Numbered from the stretch's first letter, positions 26,564 through 35,689 are shown. The stretch is 64,000 nt of DNA from Schistocephalus solidus (GCA_017591395.1 WEDG01004256.1:62001-126000), one strand, 5' to 3'. Translations and numbers: made by a program. The notes: a model not told the origin generated them from the letters alone.

Positions 26564-26866
26564 TATGCTACACGTCACTATGCGACCACCTGCGAGGGCT
26601 CTAGTCTGAGCTCCAGGGCACAACGGAACATACATGTTCCTTAAGCAGATCGGTGAGCCCCACACTATCATCATATTCCCGATCACAACCGACAAAAACA
26701 ACGAGCCCGTGGCTCAATGGTAGAGCGTTCGACTCAAATACCAAAGGTCGAGAGTTCGAATCCAAGTTGTGCCACACTTGGGATTAAGTATGACTGGCTG
26801 ATGACGGCTAATAAGCCAGAAATGGCCATTCCGGTCTCCCTTGTCTTTGTCGGTTCAATTTCATCA
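26564..26866 (+). mobile_element. Complete 303-bp unit of the hammerhead-like SINE (retrozyme-like)
   Basis: The start TATGCTACACGTC recurs at 26867, so the unit is followed head-to-tail by the beginning of a second one. In order: flank block with CAGGGCACAACGGAACATAC and ACATGTTCCTTAAGCAGATC; a tRNA-like head with A-box TGGCTCAATGG (26710-26720) and B-box GAGTTCGAATC (26752-26762) at tRNA-like spacing; then the hammerhead-like tail (26792-26836) ending CCTTGTCTTTGTCGGT. No open frame. Inferred: transcribed by RNA polymerase III and mobilised in trans. Confidence 0.75.
26792..26836 (+). ncRNA. Hammerhead-ribozyme-like fold
   Basis: Stem I is GACTGG (26792-26797) with CCGGTC (26831-26836), six pairs including one G-U. 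Core strand CTGATGA is at 26798-26804. Stem II is GGCT-AATA-AGCC (26806-26817). Core GAAA is at 26819-26822. Short stem III is AT-GGCC-AT (26822-26829) and the residue at the cleavage position is T26830 (an AUU triplet, allowed by the NUH rule). Weak points: a C-A mismatch at the first position of stem II, a two-pair stem III, and a competing hairpin CTGGCT/AGCCAG. Activity untested. Confidence 0.6.
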
Positions 26867-26969
26867 TATGCTACACGTCGCTATGCGACCGCCTGTGAGG
26901 GCTCTAGTCTGAGCTCCAGGGCACAACGGAACATACATGTTCCTCAAGCAGATCGGTGAGCCCCACACT

Positions 26970-26975
<6 letters not shown>

Positions 26976-27004
<29 letters not shown>
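26976..27004. repeat. (AT)n microsatellite
   Basis: Pure AT alternation. It lies exactly between array A and the 3' end of the minus-strand Penelope-like element. Confidence 0.95.
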
Positions 27005-27006
<2 letters not shown>

Positions 27007-28053
27007 TGAAATATCGGCATCCCAAGAAATTTAATTAAATAAAGTTAAGTTCTTTGGGAACAAAATAACTTTATTGTGTAAATTTTCGAATCTGGTGCCC
27101 CAGTTCGTCGTCAGACAAATGGGAGATGTACAGAAAACAGTTAACCTTAAATAGTGCCTAACACAAGATTCTATGGTTGGCTAGAGTTTGAGCCAATAGA
27201 CATCCAGAGTTTGAAGTTATCTGATCGATAGTGGCTGTTTTTGCATCAACTTGACCTTGAGAAATTTGTAATTGGTATCTAAATCGATATGCCTGTTAAT
27301 GCATGCCTCATCTGAGTGCATTGCCTCCAGGAATTCGCGGCCTCTTCTTGTTGGGCAGGCGCCAACGATGCGGGTATCCTCCCATCCAAATAGGTGTCCT
27401 GTGTCCAGTGTGTGCATGGCTACCTGCGATAAAGGGTCTCGTCTCCTCACCGCTAACTGATGTTCATGTAAACGGGTGAATAGAGGTTTTCCGGTTTGGC
27501 CACAATAAACTGCATCACAACTGGTACACGGTATCTTGTAGACGACTTCTTTTTCTATTGAAATAGCCAACCCTGTCCTTAGGGTGTACAAGCTGGGTGC
27601 GCAAAGTTGTTGTTGGTTTGTGCGCTATTTGTATATTGTGTTTCTTGAGCTGTCTTTCAACGAGCTCAGATACATTCTTTATATACGGGAGGGTTCGCCA
27701 GTTTGTTGTTTTTGACGCCTGGGAGGTCGTAGCTCTGGGAATACATTTTTCTTTTAACTATTGTCGTCGCATGCATCGACGGACAAAGTCAGGTGGATAT
27801 CCATTTTGGGAAAATAATTTGAAAAGGTATTTCATTTCCGTTCGATATGTTTCTTCATCGGAACAGTGAGTTTTTGCTCGGCGTAGCAAGCTGTTAACAG
27901 AGCTGCGTTTGTGAGACAAGGGGTAGTTACTCCCAAAATGTAAAATAACCTCGGAGTATGTATCTTTACGATAGACTGAGGTATGTAGTGTCCCGTCTGT
28001 CTTCCTATGTACGAGGACGTCTAAGAAAGGGAGTCGTTCATCAACTTCTAACA
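27005..28053 (-). mobile_element. Penelope-like element, 5'-truncated, minus strand
   Basis: The minus strand starts inside the reverse transcriptase, at sequence equivalent to RLPFLDVLVHRK of the plus copy at 32.4 kb. It runs through the RT thumb and linker, then a GIY-YIG endonuclease (open frame 27217-27591), then about 210 bp of 3' sequence to the (AT)n tract. The endonuclease shows VVYKIPCTSCDAVYCGQTGK, Arg in TRLHEH, Glu in REFLEAMHS and Asn in CINRH, the expected catalytic and structural positions. A CAG-to-TAG stop near 27762 and an indel upstream break the RT part. Nearly identical to the plus copy by eye, suggesting recent activity of the family. Confidence 0.88.
27217..27591 (-). 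pseudogene. GIY-YIG endonuclease domain of Penelope-like element
   Basis: About 124 open codons. The motif appears as VYKI followed by VYCGQTGK, with the CTSC metal-binding-like pair characteristic of Penelope endonucleases just before it. Downstream, HTLDTGHLFGWEDTRIVG and the REFLEA/CINRH segment complete the domain. It nicks target DNA to prime reverse transcription. The domain itself is intact, but its upstream RT is truncated, so the copy is non-autonomous. Confidence 0.85.
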
Positions 28054-30462
28054 GAGGATTCTACAGTTGGGCGATGATTGCGCCAATTCCATCTCTTCTT
28101 TAATCATTTATATACAATCAGGCTACCTTTCCCAGACGCAATGACATCGAGGACGTATTCATTTCAGGCATTCGAATGGTTACTGGATGCTACCTATTAA
28201 CTTAAAGACAACAAACAGCCGGATTTCATCTGCACTGCCTGTGGGAAAGTAGTTAAAGGTCACAGACAGGGCCTCAACAACTATAATAACTTGACTGACT
28301 GAATCTTCCCCATTCACGGGTTTCTGCTTTCTAATTAATTATCCCCATGGAGAATAAGAGGCTGTCCGATAATTTATATTGAAGAAAGGCGTAACTGTAT
28401 AACTGGGTTGGTGTCGCGAGGCTATCTTTCCGTGTACGCAGATGGCTCCTGCACTTGGCTACCTCGTCCACCCCCTACCCGCCACTTTGAATCAAAGCTG
28501 GGCAATTCAAAGGGAGCAGAAGGCCAGTCATTTGAAGCTACTCTAACGGAGAATTGTGTGAACGAGTAATTTCGCACTAGAGATGGAACGAGCCTGGCTA
28601 TTTCACTGATTTAAATGTGATATGAAGCATTGAAAAGTCTAATTAGTAGGTAGGCAGGCAGGCATGCAAAACCTTCAGAGGCGTAGACGTAAATGGGCTC
28701 GCAAACACGTGCGCACGCGAGACGATTGCATGTGTACAGTTGGTTAACTGGCGTGATTTACCGGCATGTATGGCAAAAGGGGTCGGGTGTTTGTGCGTGT
28801 GTGTGCATGTGTGTGTGGGTGTACTATAGACCTCAGAGTATCTATAACGGTTCATCCCCGAATAAGACCCTAGTAATTAAGTTTCCTTTTTACTTTTGGT
28901 AAAATTATTGGCATCCACGAATTTGCCAATTTGGACTTATCTCTGCAAATGGTTGAGAGACAGAGAAATAAAGAGAGAGAGAGAGCATTAAAATGGGAAA
29001 GCAAACAGTCTTCCCACATATGACTGTTATTTTAACGTGAATTCTATTGGCCCCAAACCGCAAGTATAACCTTTCTACAGGTAACCATATTCTAGACTAA
29101 TGAATATGTTACAATTATAATTGCGTCAGTAAGCTGAGACTGAATGGGTCCATTTTTTGTTCCATTATCCATTCCCTTTACCCGCTGTCTTTATTGCCTG
29201 CCACGAAAATTCTTTACTGGAGCTCACAGACTATAATCTGTAATAAATTTAAAAATTATCACAATGTTCGACCCACATAAGTCCCGAAACTTCTCTAGTC
29301 TCAGCTTAGATAGCTATTTTGGGGTAGATATTTCAGATATTTTTTCGCAACCGCTATGAGTTCGATGTTTGGGTGCTGTTAACTCGGCGTTATCCATAGA
29401 ATTCGACGTTAAACCACTTTTTAGATTCTAATGCATAAAGATTTAAAGTTCCAACGTAACCATTATACAGCCGATATGAGGCAACGATCCCTTCGAACTG
29501 CGGAACATGTACTAAGGCGGTTATAGGCCATGACATGCAAATTAATAACAAACGCTCCCATTCGACCCAAACTGAAAAGAATATTGGTATCAGGACGCAA
29601 ATTTGACGACAGCTGTTGTTTCTGTAGTCGCATGCACCCCGGCATCATATAGGTGACCACCTGGAGACCATCTGTTACTACTGAACTTTGGGCTAACTTT
29701 TGTGGTTTTGGGCTGTTGACACGAGGTAAACATCGTATGTGGTTGAGGCATCCCGCGGACCCCGTCTAAATACTGTGGTTCCGGAAGGTTAGACAATTCG
29801 ACTACTCGGGATGTTAATCTTAGGCGCTTTAAAACACGACCGCCTCACAGTTGATGACCGATTTTGCTGTTAAAATGTCCGAGACACCTTCCACCGATCT
29901 ATTCAGATGCATTTTGGACTTAAGATCAAGCCATAAGCACCATTTTGTTGTGTTTTTAGCATAAATCAGCGGTCTAAACATTCCTGTTTCCTCCAAATGG
30001 GAATGCATTTTTAAGACCAAAGAAGCCTTCATTAACATTCGCTTGCTAATATTATGTTCCCTCAATCAAAATTGCGTTTGATACTGCCTTATATGTCAAA
30101 CAGATTAACCGATTATATTTGGACTTTCAGAAGATAAGTAATGTTGCTAATTCTGGACTGTAACCCATTTCAAGGTCAACCCTCACTTGGAAGGGAAACC
30201 TAGAGATTGATTGACTGTTGAAAATCAACTGTTGACCTCTGTGCCTCCTACAGCAGGCCACACAGTAGATGTGCTGAACCAACACGGGGGTCAAATCGTG
30301 CACGACAGGCGTTATTGGGAATATGCACCCATAACAAATGTCACACATGGGGTGGTGGTGTCAGGTCTAGACACATTCTATGCCAGTCACCTGCGCCCGA
30401 TCCCGTCTCCGGCCTTCTTTCCTCCGTGATGACACCGGACCCAGAAGAGTAAGGAAAGAGAG

Positions 30463-30465
<3 letters not shown>
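28054..30465. other. Non-coding stretch, nothing recognised
   Basis: (GT)n-rich patch at about 28790-28820 and a short (GA)n near 28970-28985. No gene signal. Open frames here are short and overlap on both strands. Confidence 0.45.

Positions 30466-30509
<44 letters not shown>
30466..30509. repeat. (AT)n microsatellite
   Basis: About 44 bp of pure AT. Left border of composite array B. Confidence 0.95.
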
Positions 30510-30514
<5 letters not shown>

Positions 30515-30545
30515 GCGGAATAACATGACCGACAAAGACAAGGGA

Positions 30546-30590
30546 GACTGGAATGGCCATTTCTGGCTTATTAGCCATCATCAGCCAGCC
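30546..30590 (-). ncRNA. Hammerhead-ribozyme-like fold, best-paired copy
   Basis: Read on the minus strand: stem I GGCTGG with CCAGTC (six pairs, one G-U), core CTGATGA, stem II TGGCT-AATA-AGCCA, core GAAA, stem III AT-GGCC-AT and T at the cleavage position. Here the first stem II position is T-A, a true pair, whereas the other well-preserved copies have C-A. This makes it the most canonical copy in the window. Confidence 0.65.
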
Positions 30591-30602
30591 ATACCCAACC
30601 CC

Positions 30603-30721
30603 AGGTTTAAGCGACGTTTATTTTCTGGATAACCAAAACGGTCAATTTTAATGCACCGAAGGGACTCAGTGTGCGTTAATAAAGTCGCACAAAACAAATT
30701 TTGTCACTTCCTATTCCCTCG
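30603..30721 (+). repeat. 119-bp dispersed segment, copy 1
   Basis: Begins AGGTTTAAGCGACGTTTATT and ends CTTCCTATTCCCTCG. The same 119 bp recur at 33784-33902 with about seven substitutions and no gaps by eye. It lies inside array B where a tRNA-like head is expected. It contains AATAAA-like sequence but no open frame of note. Origin unknown. Confidence 0.85.
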
Positions 30722-30951
30722 TCCCGTTGTGCCTTGGGGCTAACTCTCGAGCCCCGCCAGCAGCCACAAGGCAGCTAAGGATATAAGCAGAATAACATTA
30801 CCGATCGGTGAGGGCCTACTTACCATAGCTAATATTCCTGATCAAAACCAGCAAGACAACGAGCTCGTGGCGCAGTAGGTAGAGCGTTAAACTTGTGCCC
30901 AACAAATCGCGAGTTCGAACCTCGGGCGCCGCAGCGCCTGGGGTAGGGTAT

Positions 30952-30996
30952 GGCTGGCTGATGACGGCTAATAAGCCAGAAATGGCCATTCCAGTC
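30952..30996 (+). ncRNA. Hammerhead-ribozyme-like fold
   Basis: Stem I GGCTGG (30952-30957) with CCAGTC (30991-30996), core CTGATGA (30958-30964) and GAAA (30979-30982), stem II GGCT-AATA-AGCC. Compared with array A, two stem I positions change but stay paired: A-U becomes G-U and U-G becomes U-A. Confidence 0.62.
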
Positions 30997-31129
30997 TCCC
31001 TTGTCTTTGTCGGTCATGTTATTCTGCCTATATCCTTAGCTGCCTTACGGCTGCTGGCGGGGCTTGAGAGTTAGCCCGAAGGCACAACGGAACGAGTGAG
31101 TCCTGTAACCGATCGGTGAGCGCCCAACT

Positions 31130-31131
<2 letters not shown>

Positions 31132-31166
<35 letters not shown>
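31132..31166. repeat. (AT)n microsatellite
   Basis: Pure AT between arrays B and C. Confidence 0.95.
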
Positions 31167-31169
<3 letters not shown>

Positions 31170-31358
31170 ACATATGCTACACGTCGCTATGCGACCGCCT
31201 GCGAGGGCTTTGTTTGATTTCCAGGGTACAACGGAACATGCATGTTCCTTAAGCAGATCGGTGAGCCCTACACTATTATCATATATATATATATTAGCAA
31301 TATATTAGCAATATATATATATATATTTTTTTTAAGTAGAACCGACAAAGACAAAAGA

Positions 31359-31403
31359 GACCGGAATGGCCATTTCTGGCTTATTAGCTGTCATCAGCCA
31401 GTC
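31359..31403 (-). ncRNA. Hammerhead-ribozyme-like fold, stem II weakened
   Basis: Core and stem I as in array A, but one stem II strand reads AGCT instead of GGCT, losing one G-C pair. Confidence 0.5.
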
Positions 31404-31661
31404 ATACCCAATCCCAAGTGTGTACCACCTGGGATTCGAACCCGCGACCTTTGGTAATTGAGTCGAACGCTCTACCATTGAGCCACGGGCTCGTTGTTTT
31501 GTCGGTTGCGATCGGGAATATGATGATAGTGTGTGGCTCACCGATCTGCTTGAGGAACATGCATGTTCCGTTGTGCCCTGGAGCTCACATTAGAACCCTC
31601 GCAGTCGGTCGCGTAGCGAAGTGAAGCATATCCCAGGTGGTACACACTTGGGATTGGGTAT

Positions 31662-31706
31662 GACTGGCTGATTACGGCTAATAAGCCAGAAATGGCCATT
31701 CCGGTC
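31662..31706 (+). ncRNA. Hammerhead-like fold with a mutated core
   Basis: The core reads CTGATTA instead of CTGATGA; stems are otherwise as in array A. The substitution hits an invariant core G, so this copy is predicted inactive even if the others cleave. Confidence 0.5.
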
Positions 31707-31761
31707 TCCTTTGTCTTTGTCGGTTCTACTTAAAATATATATATATATATATATATTGCTA

Positions 31762-33236
31762 ATATATACGGTAAATACGGACTTTCCAAAGTTCACAAAA
31801 GTGGCATTCCGCTGCGACCGATAGTCTCCTTAATCGGTGCATCAAATTATAAGATTTCCAAGTGGCTATTTCATCAACTCAACCCACTTACAAAGAACTG
31901 TGAATTCTCTATCCAAGACTCACTAAAGTTCCTCGAAAAGATAAAAGACTTTAAAATTTCAAATGACGAAATAATGGTGTCATTTGATGTTATTTCTTTA
32001 TTTACGTCTATCCCGCTGGACTTAGCGAGGACTTGTACTGCAGAACTCCTACAGGCCTATTCTACCGATTTACCTGCAGAAGCCCTCCTGGAACTCCTCG
32101 ATATTTGCCTTGAAACAAACTTTCCTTTGCTGAAAATTATTATCGACAACTAAAAGGCGCCCCTATGGGTTCGCCAATATCCGGTTTTTTGGCGGAGGCT
32201 GTAATGCAGAAACTAGAGGCTACAGCTCTCACCAGAATTAAACCGAGATTGTGGCTACGCTACGTAGACGATACATTTGTTATCGTCAAAAAAAGATCAA
32301 CTTGATCCACTCCACAAAAGCCTGAACTCCACGTTCCCAGGAATTCAATTCACCCTTGAAACAGAAGTTGATGAACGACTCCCTTTCTTAGACGTCCTCG
32401 TACATAGGAAGACAGACGGGACACTACATACCTCAGTCTATCGTAAAGATACATACTCCGAGGTTATTTTACATTTTGGGAGTAACCACCCCATGTCTCA
32501 CAAACGCAGCTCTGTTAACAGCTTGCTACGTCGAGCAAAAACTCACTGTTCCGATGAAGAAACATATCGAACAGAAATGAAATACCTTTTCAAATTATTT
32601 TCCCAAAATGGATATCCTCCTGACTTTGTCCGTCGATGCATGCGACGACAACAGTTAAAGAAAAAGGTATTTCCAGAGCTACGACCTCCCAGGTGTCAAA
32701 AACAACAAACTGGCGAACCCTCCCGTATGTTAAAAATGTATCTGAGCTCGTTGAAAGACAGCTCAAGAAACACAAGATACAAATAGCGCACAAACCAACA
32801 ACAACTTTGCGCACCCAGCTTGTACACCCTAAGGACAGGGTTGGCTATTTCAATAGAAAAGAAGTCGTCTACAAGATACCGTGTACCAGTTGTGATGCAG
32901 TTTATTGTGGCCAAACCGGAAAACCTCTACCCACCCGTTTGCATGAACATCAGTTAGCGGTGAGGAGACGAGACCCTTTATCGCAGGTAGCCATGCACAC
33001 ACTGGACACAGGACACCTATTTGGATGGGAGGATACCCACATCGTTGGCGCCTGCCCAACAAGAAGAGGCCGCGAATTCCTGGAGGCAATGCACTCAGAC
33101 GAGGCATGCATTAACAGGCATATCGATTTAGATGCCAATTACAAATTTCTCAAGGTCAAGTGGAGGCGAAAACAGCCACTATCGATCAGATAACTTCAAA
33201 ATCTGGATGTCTATTGGCTCAAACTTTAGCCAACCA
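31762..33236 (+). mobile_element. Penelope-like element, 5'-truncated, plus strand
   Basis: Emerges directly from an (AT)n tract inside the reverse transcriptase at GLSKVHKSGIPLRP. RT motifs in order: SFDVISLFTSIP (motif A aspartate, about 31980-32015), KGAPMGSPISGF (motif B), LRYVDDTFVIV (YxDD, 32255-32280) and LPFLDVLVHRK. Then the linker and a GIY-YIG endonuclease to 33193. The reading frame changes three times: near 32130, at an A7 run near 32290, and near 32655. A few bases repaired would restore each, suggesting a young copy. The 5' third is absent. Confidence 0.9.
32636..33193 (+). pseudogene. RT linker and GIY-YIG endonuclease of the plus Penelope copy
   Basis: 185 open codons. The endonuclease core is VYKIPCTSC, VYCGQTGK, the Arg of TRLHEH, HTLDTGHLFGWEDT, the Glu of REFLEAMHS and the Asn/His of CINRH. 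The middle of the GIY-YIG motif reads Y-C-G rather than Y-I-G, shared with the minus copy, so it is a family trait and not damage. No host function is implied. Confidence 0.85.
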
Positions 33237-33273
33237 TAGAATATATATATATATATATAGTGATATATATATA
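33237..33273. repeat. (AT)n microsatellite pair
   Basis: Two AT runs separated by AGTG, between the 3' end of the plus Penelope copy and a minus-oriented 3'-end fragment. Confidence 0.9.
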
Positions 33274-33372
33274 TTGAAATGCAGACATACCAAGATATTC
33301 AATACGAAAAGACGAAAATAGAAACTTTAACGCGTAAATTTTCGAGACTGGTCCCCCAGTTTGTTGTCAGAC
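33274..33372 (-). mobile_element. Solo Penelope 3'-end fragment, minus orientation
   Basis: Follows (AT)n exactly as the 3' end of the minus copy does at 27005. Both read TGAAAT then CCAAGA, and later GTAAATTTTCGA and CTGGT, ending TTGTCAG-like. On the minus strand it gives CTGACAACAAACTGGGGGAC then CAGTCTCGAAAAT. This preserves the hairpin ACTGG/CCAGT but has a changed CTGACGA core. No coding part is attached. Confidence 0.65.
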
Positions 33373-33783
33373 TACCGCTTATTTACCGTTAAGCTTTTTT
33401 CGAGCAATACTGTGACTATAAACTATTAAAAACCTTTCATACTTGTTTACGGCTACTGTTCCCGCTGCACTAATTATCCTTCCTTATCAACAACAACTGA
33501 AAGCTTCGCCTGTCGATAATAAAAGCTGAATTGGTATTGTGCTCATTATTAGTAATGCTGACAATACGATTGGGAATAATAATAACAGCAGTGTTGAAAC
33601 GAAAGTTCTCATTACACCAGCATCATATCGATTAAAGAGCGCTCTTATTTAGTAACTAGAAAGTTTACTCAAAACCTCCCGCTTAAGTATTCATTACCAG
33701 TAACAACAGGAAACTAGTATAAGTTAACCAATGCTGGTCTGCTCATGAAATTTTGTGCCAAGTTGACCTATGGCACAGATCTT
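33373..33783. other. Non-coding stretch, nothing recognised
   Basis: AT-rich, no open frame or repeat of note seen. Confidence 0.45.
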
Positions 33784-33902
33784 AGGTTTAAGCGACGTTT
33801 ATTTTCTGGATAACCAAAAAGGTCAATTTTAATGCACCGAGGAGACTCAGTGTGCGTTAATAAATTCGCGCAACACAATTTTTGTCACTTCCTATTCCCT
33901 CG
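33784..33902 (+). repeat. 119-bp dispersed segment, copy 2
   Basis: Gap-free match to 30603-30721, same strand, about 3 kb away. Flanks are unrelated on both sides (CTT before, GAGTTGG after), so the two ends define a discrete unit rather than part of a longer duplication. Confidence 0.85.
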
Positions 33903-35689
33903 GAGTTGGTTTCTTCTTAACTTCCGTTACCTCTTCTGGGTTACGACTTCCACCGATTTTAAGGTACTTGCTGTTAATAAATTAAGTGTTGGTCATGCGT
34001 GCGGAATTCACACAGAGCATACCTACTTGGCAAAAAACCGACTCCGTCTCCCGCACATACTGGAAAAAGTGCGATTGTGTTCACATTTTCCTGGGGGTAT
34101 TTGAAATCGGATTCTTTCAAGTTTTAGCAGTTTTTATTTATTAATTTTTCATAAGATCGTCGCCAAAAAAAGAATTTCGAAAAATGAGCACAAGCGGCTT
34201 TATAGTTACGTTAATTGGAGGGAGACATGTGAACGCCAACGAGAGGAATACATCAGCGCATCTTCTAAACGAGTAACCCCTGCGCCTCATGGATCAAGCT
34301 CTACCATTTTAAGCTAGGCAAATAAATAATAAACACAACCTTGAATGAAACCCAAATACTTGACCAAAATGCGGAAACCTCATCCGGTTTGCTTCACATG
34401 CTTAGGACGTCATAGAAAATGTGCTAAATGCAAATTACAGGTTACCGTTTGCTATTTGTATGTTGCGATAGAATGAGAAAGTTTCTGGAGTAGATGGCTA
34501 CTTCTTCCAGGTAAGTGTACAAATTTCAGACGTACAGGAGAGCAGGGGTCTTTAAAATGCCATCCACCCTCGACTAGTAGACAAAGCCATCATATATCTG
34601 GTTTTGGAACTCGTGATCCACATGAATCCTCCATCTATGTTAAGTTATGAGAGTCATAAAGTAAAGAACAAGCAAGACACACACTTTATGCTAAAAATCT
34701 AAAGCATTTCCTAGTCCGCGGTACTGCTTGAACAGCCAGTCAAAAGAATAGATGAGAGACCTGACTTTATCGAAGTCAAGCAGAATCCATATTCGAATAT
34801 AAGTCTGAGATGTCTACTTGCAGCCACGAAAGGACTTTCCAATTACGCGATAGGAGATAAGGATGACACACAACTTTACTCGGGAGCCAGACCTAGTGTA
34901 GTGTGACTGGCTGTAACACGATTTTTGCAATTTAAATCTTGGTTATTTTGTGGCTTCATTCACGAGAGGCATAAATCGAATCCATCTTAAAAAAAAAAAA
35001 ACAATCTAGCTTCATTTTCGGCTCTCATTCCAGTCCTGCAAAAGATTGTTATGGCAATTGTACACTGCATTTTTAAAAGTGCAATAGCGAATGCAAAGAA
35101 TGTGTATGTTGTTTAAACTGCTGAATTTAATGACGTCCAAATAATCAGTGACACCTCACTAATGGTCTTTGTTCACAGTTGAACTTGCGAGTACAAACTA
35201 ATTGGACTCAGAAACATAAATAATCGGTAAGGTAAGGTGTATCCCAAAGCAAGTAGGTACCGGTTTGAAATGTGTGATAGCTGATTTAAGGTAATCGAGC
35301 ATCAGAACACAACCTGTCAGTAGTGCAAACACGAGTAGCCTAATAAGAGGAAGGAAGTATAGGTAATGAAAAGTCGGTCAGCATAACACCTGTTGAGAAA
35401 AAGTTAGAAATAAAGCTAAAACAGCTTTTATCACTGCATTTCCTTTAAAACCGAGACTTCACGCAGCATTGACACCGGATGCCTACCCGCTGAACCCTAT
35501 CATTTGAGCCGTCCAAGCTAATAGCTTAGCGACAACAATAACACTGACAGATGTGACAAGGAACAAAGCAGCTGTTGTTCTTTCGTGCCAGAAGAAACCT
35601 CCTGCTGTTACCAGCATCGGCGTTAGCGACGAAACTGGGCTTCGTTAAAATTTATTGACATTTAATTCTTGCGTAATTGGGGAGAAGCA
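33903..35689. other. Non-coding stretch, nothing recognised
   Basis: An A-run lies at about 34989-35001. No coding or repeat signal found. Confidence 0.45.

Larger units (their letters stand above)
26344..26975. mobile_element. Composite inverted array A of the hammerhead-like SINE unit
   Basis: Arms 26344-26530 and 26789-26975 are each 187 bp and are reverse complements with only a handful of differences by eye. Each arm contains the unit flank (GTGGGGCTCACCGATCTGC) and the ribozyme-like tail. Between them lies a complete plus-strand unit head: flank block, tRNA-like promoter, then the plus tail. (AT)n tracts border both sides (26302-26341, 26976-27004). The structure reads as one full unit plus an inverted partial unit inserted at or between AT microsatellites. 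Confidence 0.85.
30510..31131. mobile_element. Composite inverted array B (second subfamily of the hammerhead-like SINE)
   Basis: A minus-strand tail (30513-30602) and flank (30722-30800) are mirrored by a plus-strand unit with tRNA-like A-box TGGCGCAGTAGG (30868-30879), B-box GAGTTCGAACC (30911-30921), tail (30952-30996) and flank to about 31110. The tRNA-like head expected in the minus unit is missing; a 119-bp unrelated segment (30603-30721) sits at that junction. The flank differs from arrays A and C (TAACTCTCGAGCCCCGCCAG), so this is a distinct subfamily. (AT)n borders both sides. Confidence 0.8.
31168..31756. mobile_element. Composite inverted array C of the hammerhead-like SINE
   Basis: A plus-strand flank piece (31168-31278), an AT-rich spacer with TTAGCAATATA repeats, a complete minus-strand unit (about 31341-31632), then an inverted plus-strand tail (31633-31724) running into (AT)n. 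In the minus unit the promoter boxes read, on that strand, TGGCTCAATGG and GGGTTCGAATCCC. Imperfect inverted arms of about 100 bp or more extend into the AT tracts: ATTAGCAATATA on the left, TATATTGCTAATATA on the right. The right AT tract runs directly into the plus-strand Penelope element. Confidence 0.8.

Noticed and set aside
26700..26775. tRNA gene
   Set aside because: A- and B-boxes are present but the sequence does not close a cloverleaf and is embedded in repeated units. It is a tRNA-like SINE head. Same judgement for 30860-30935, 31431-31496 and 62105-62170.
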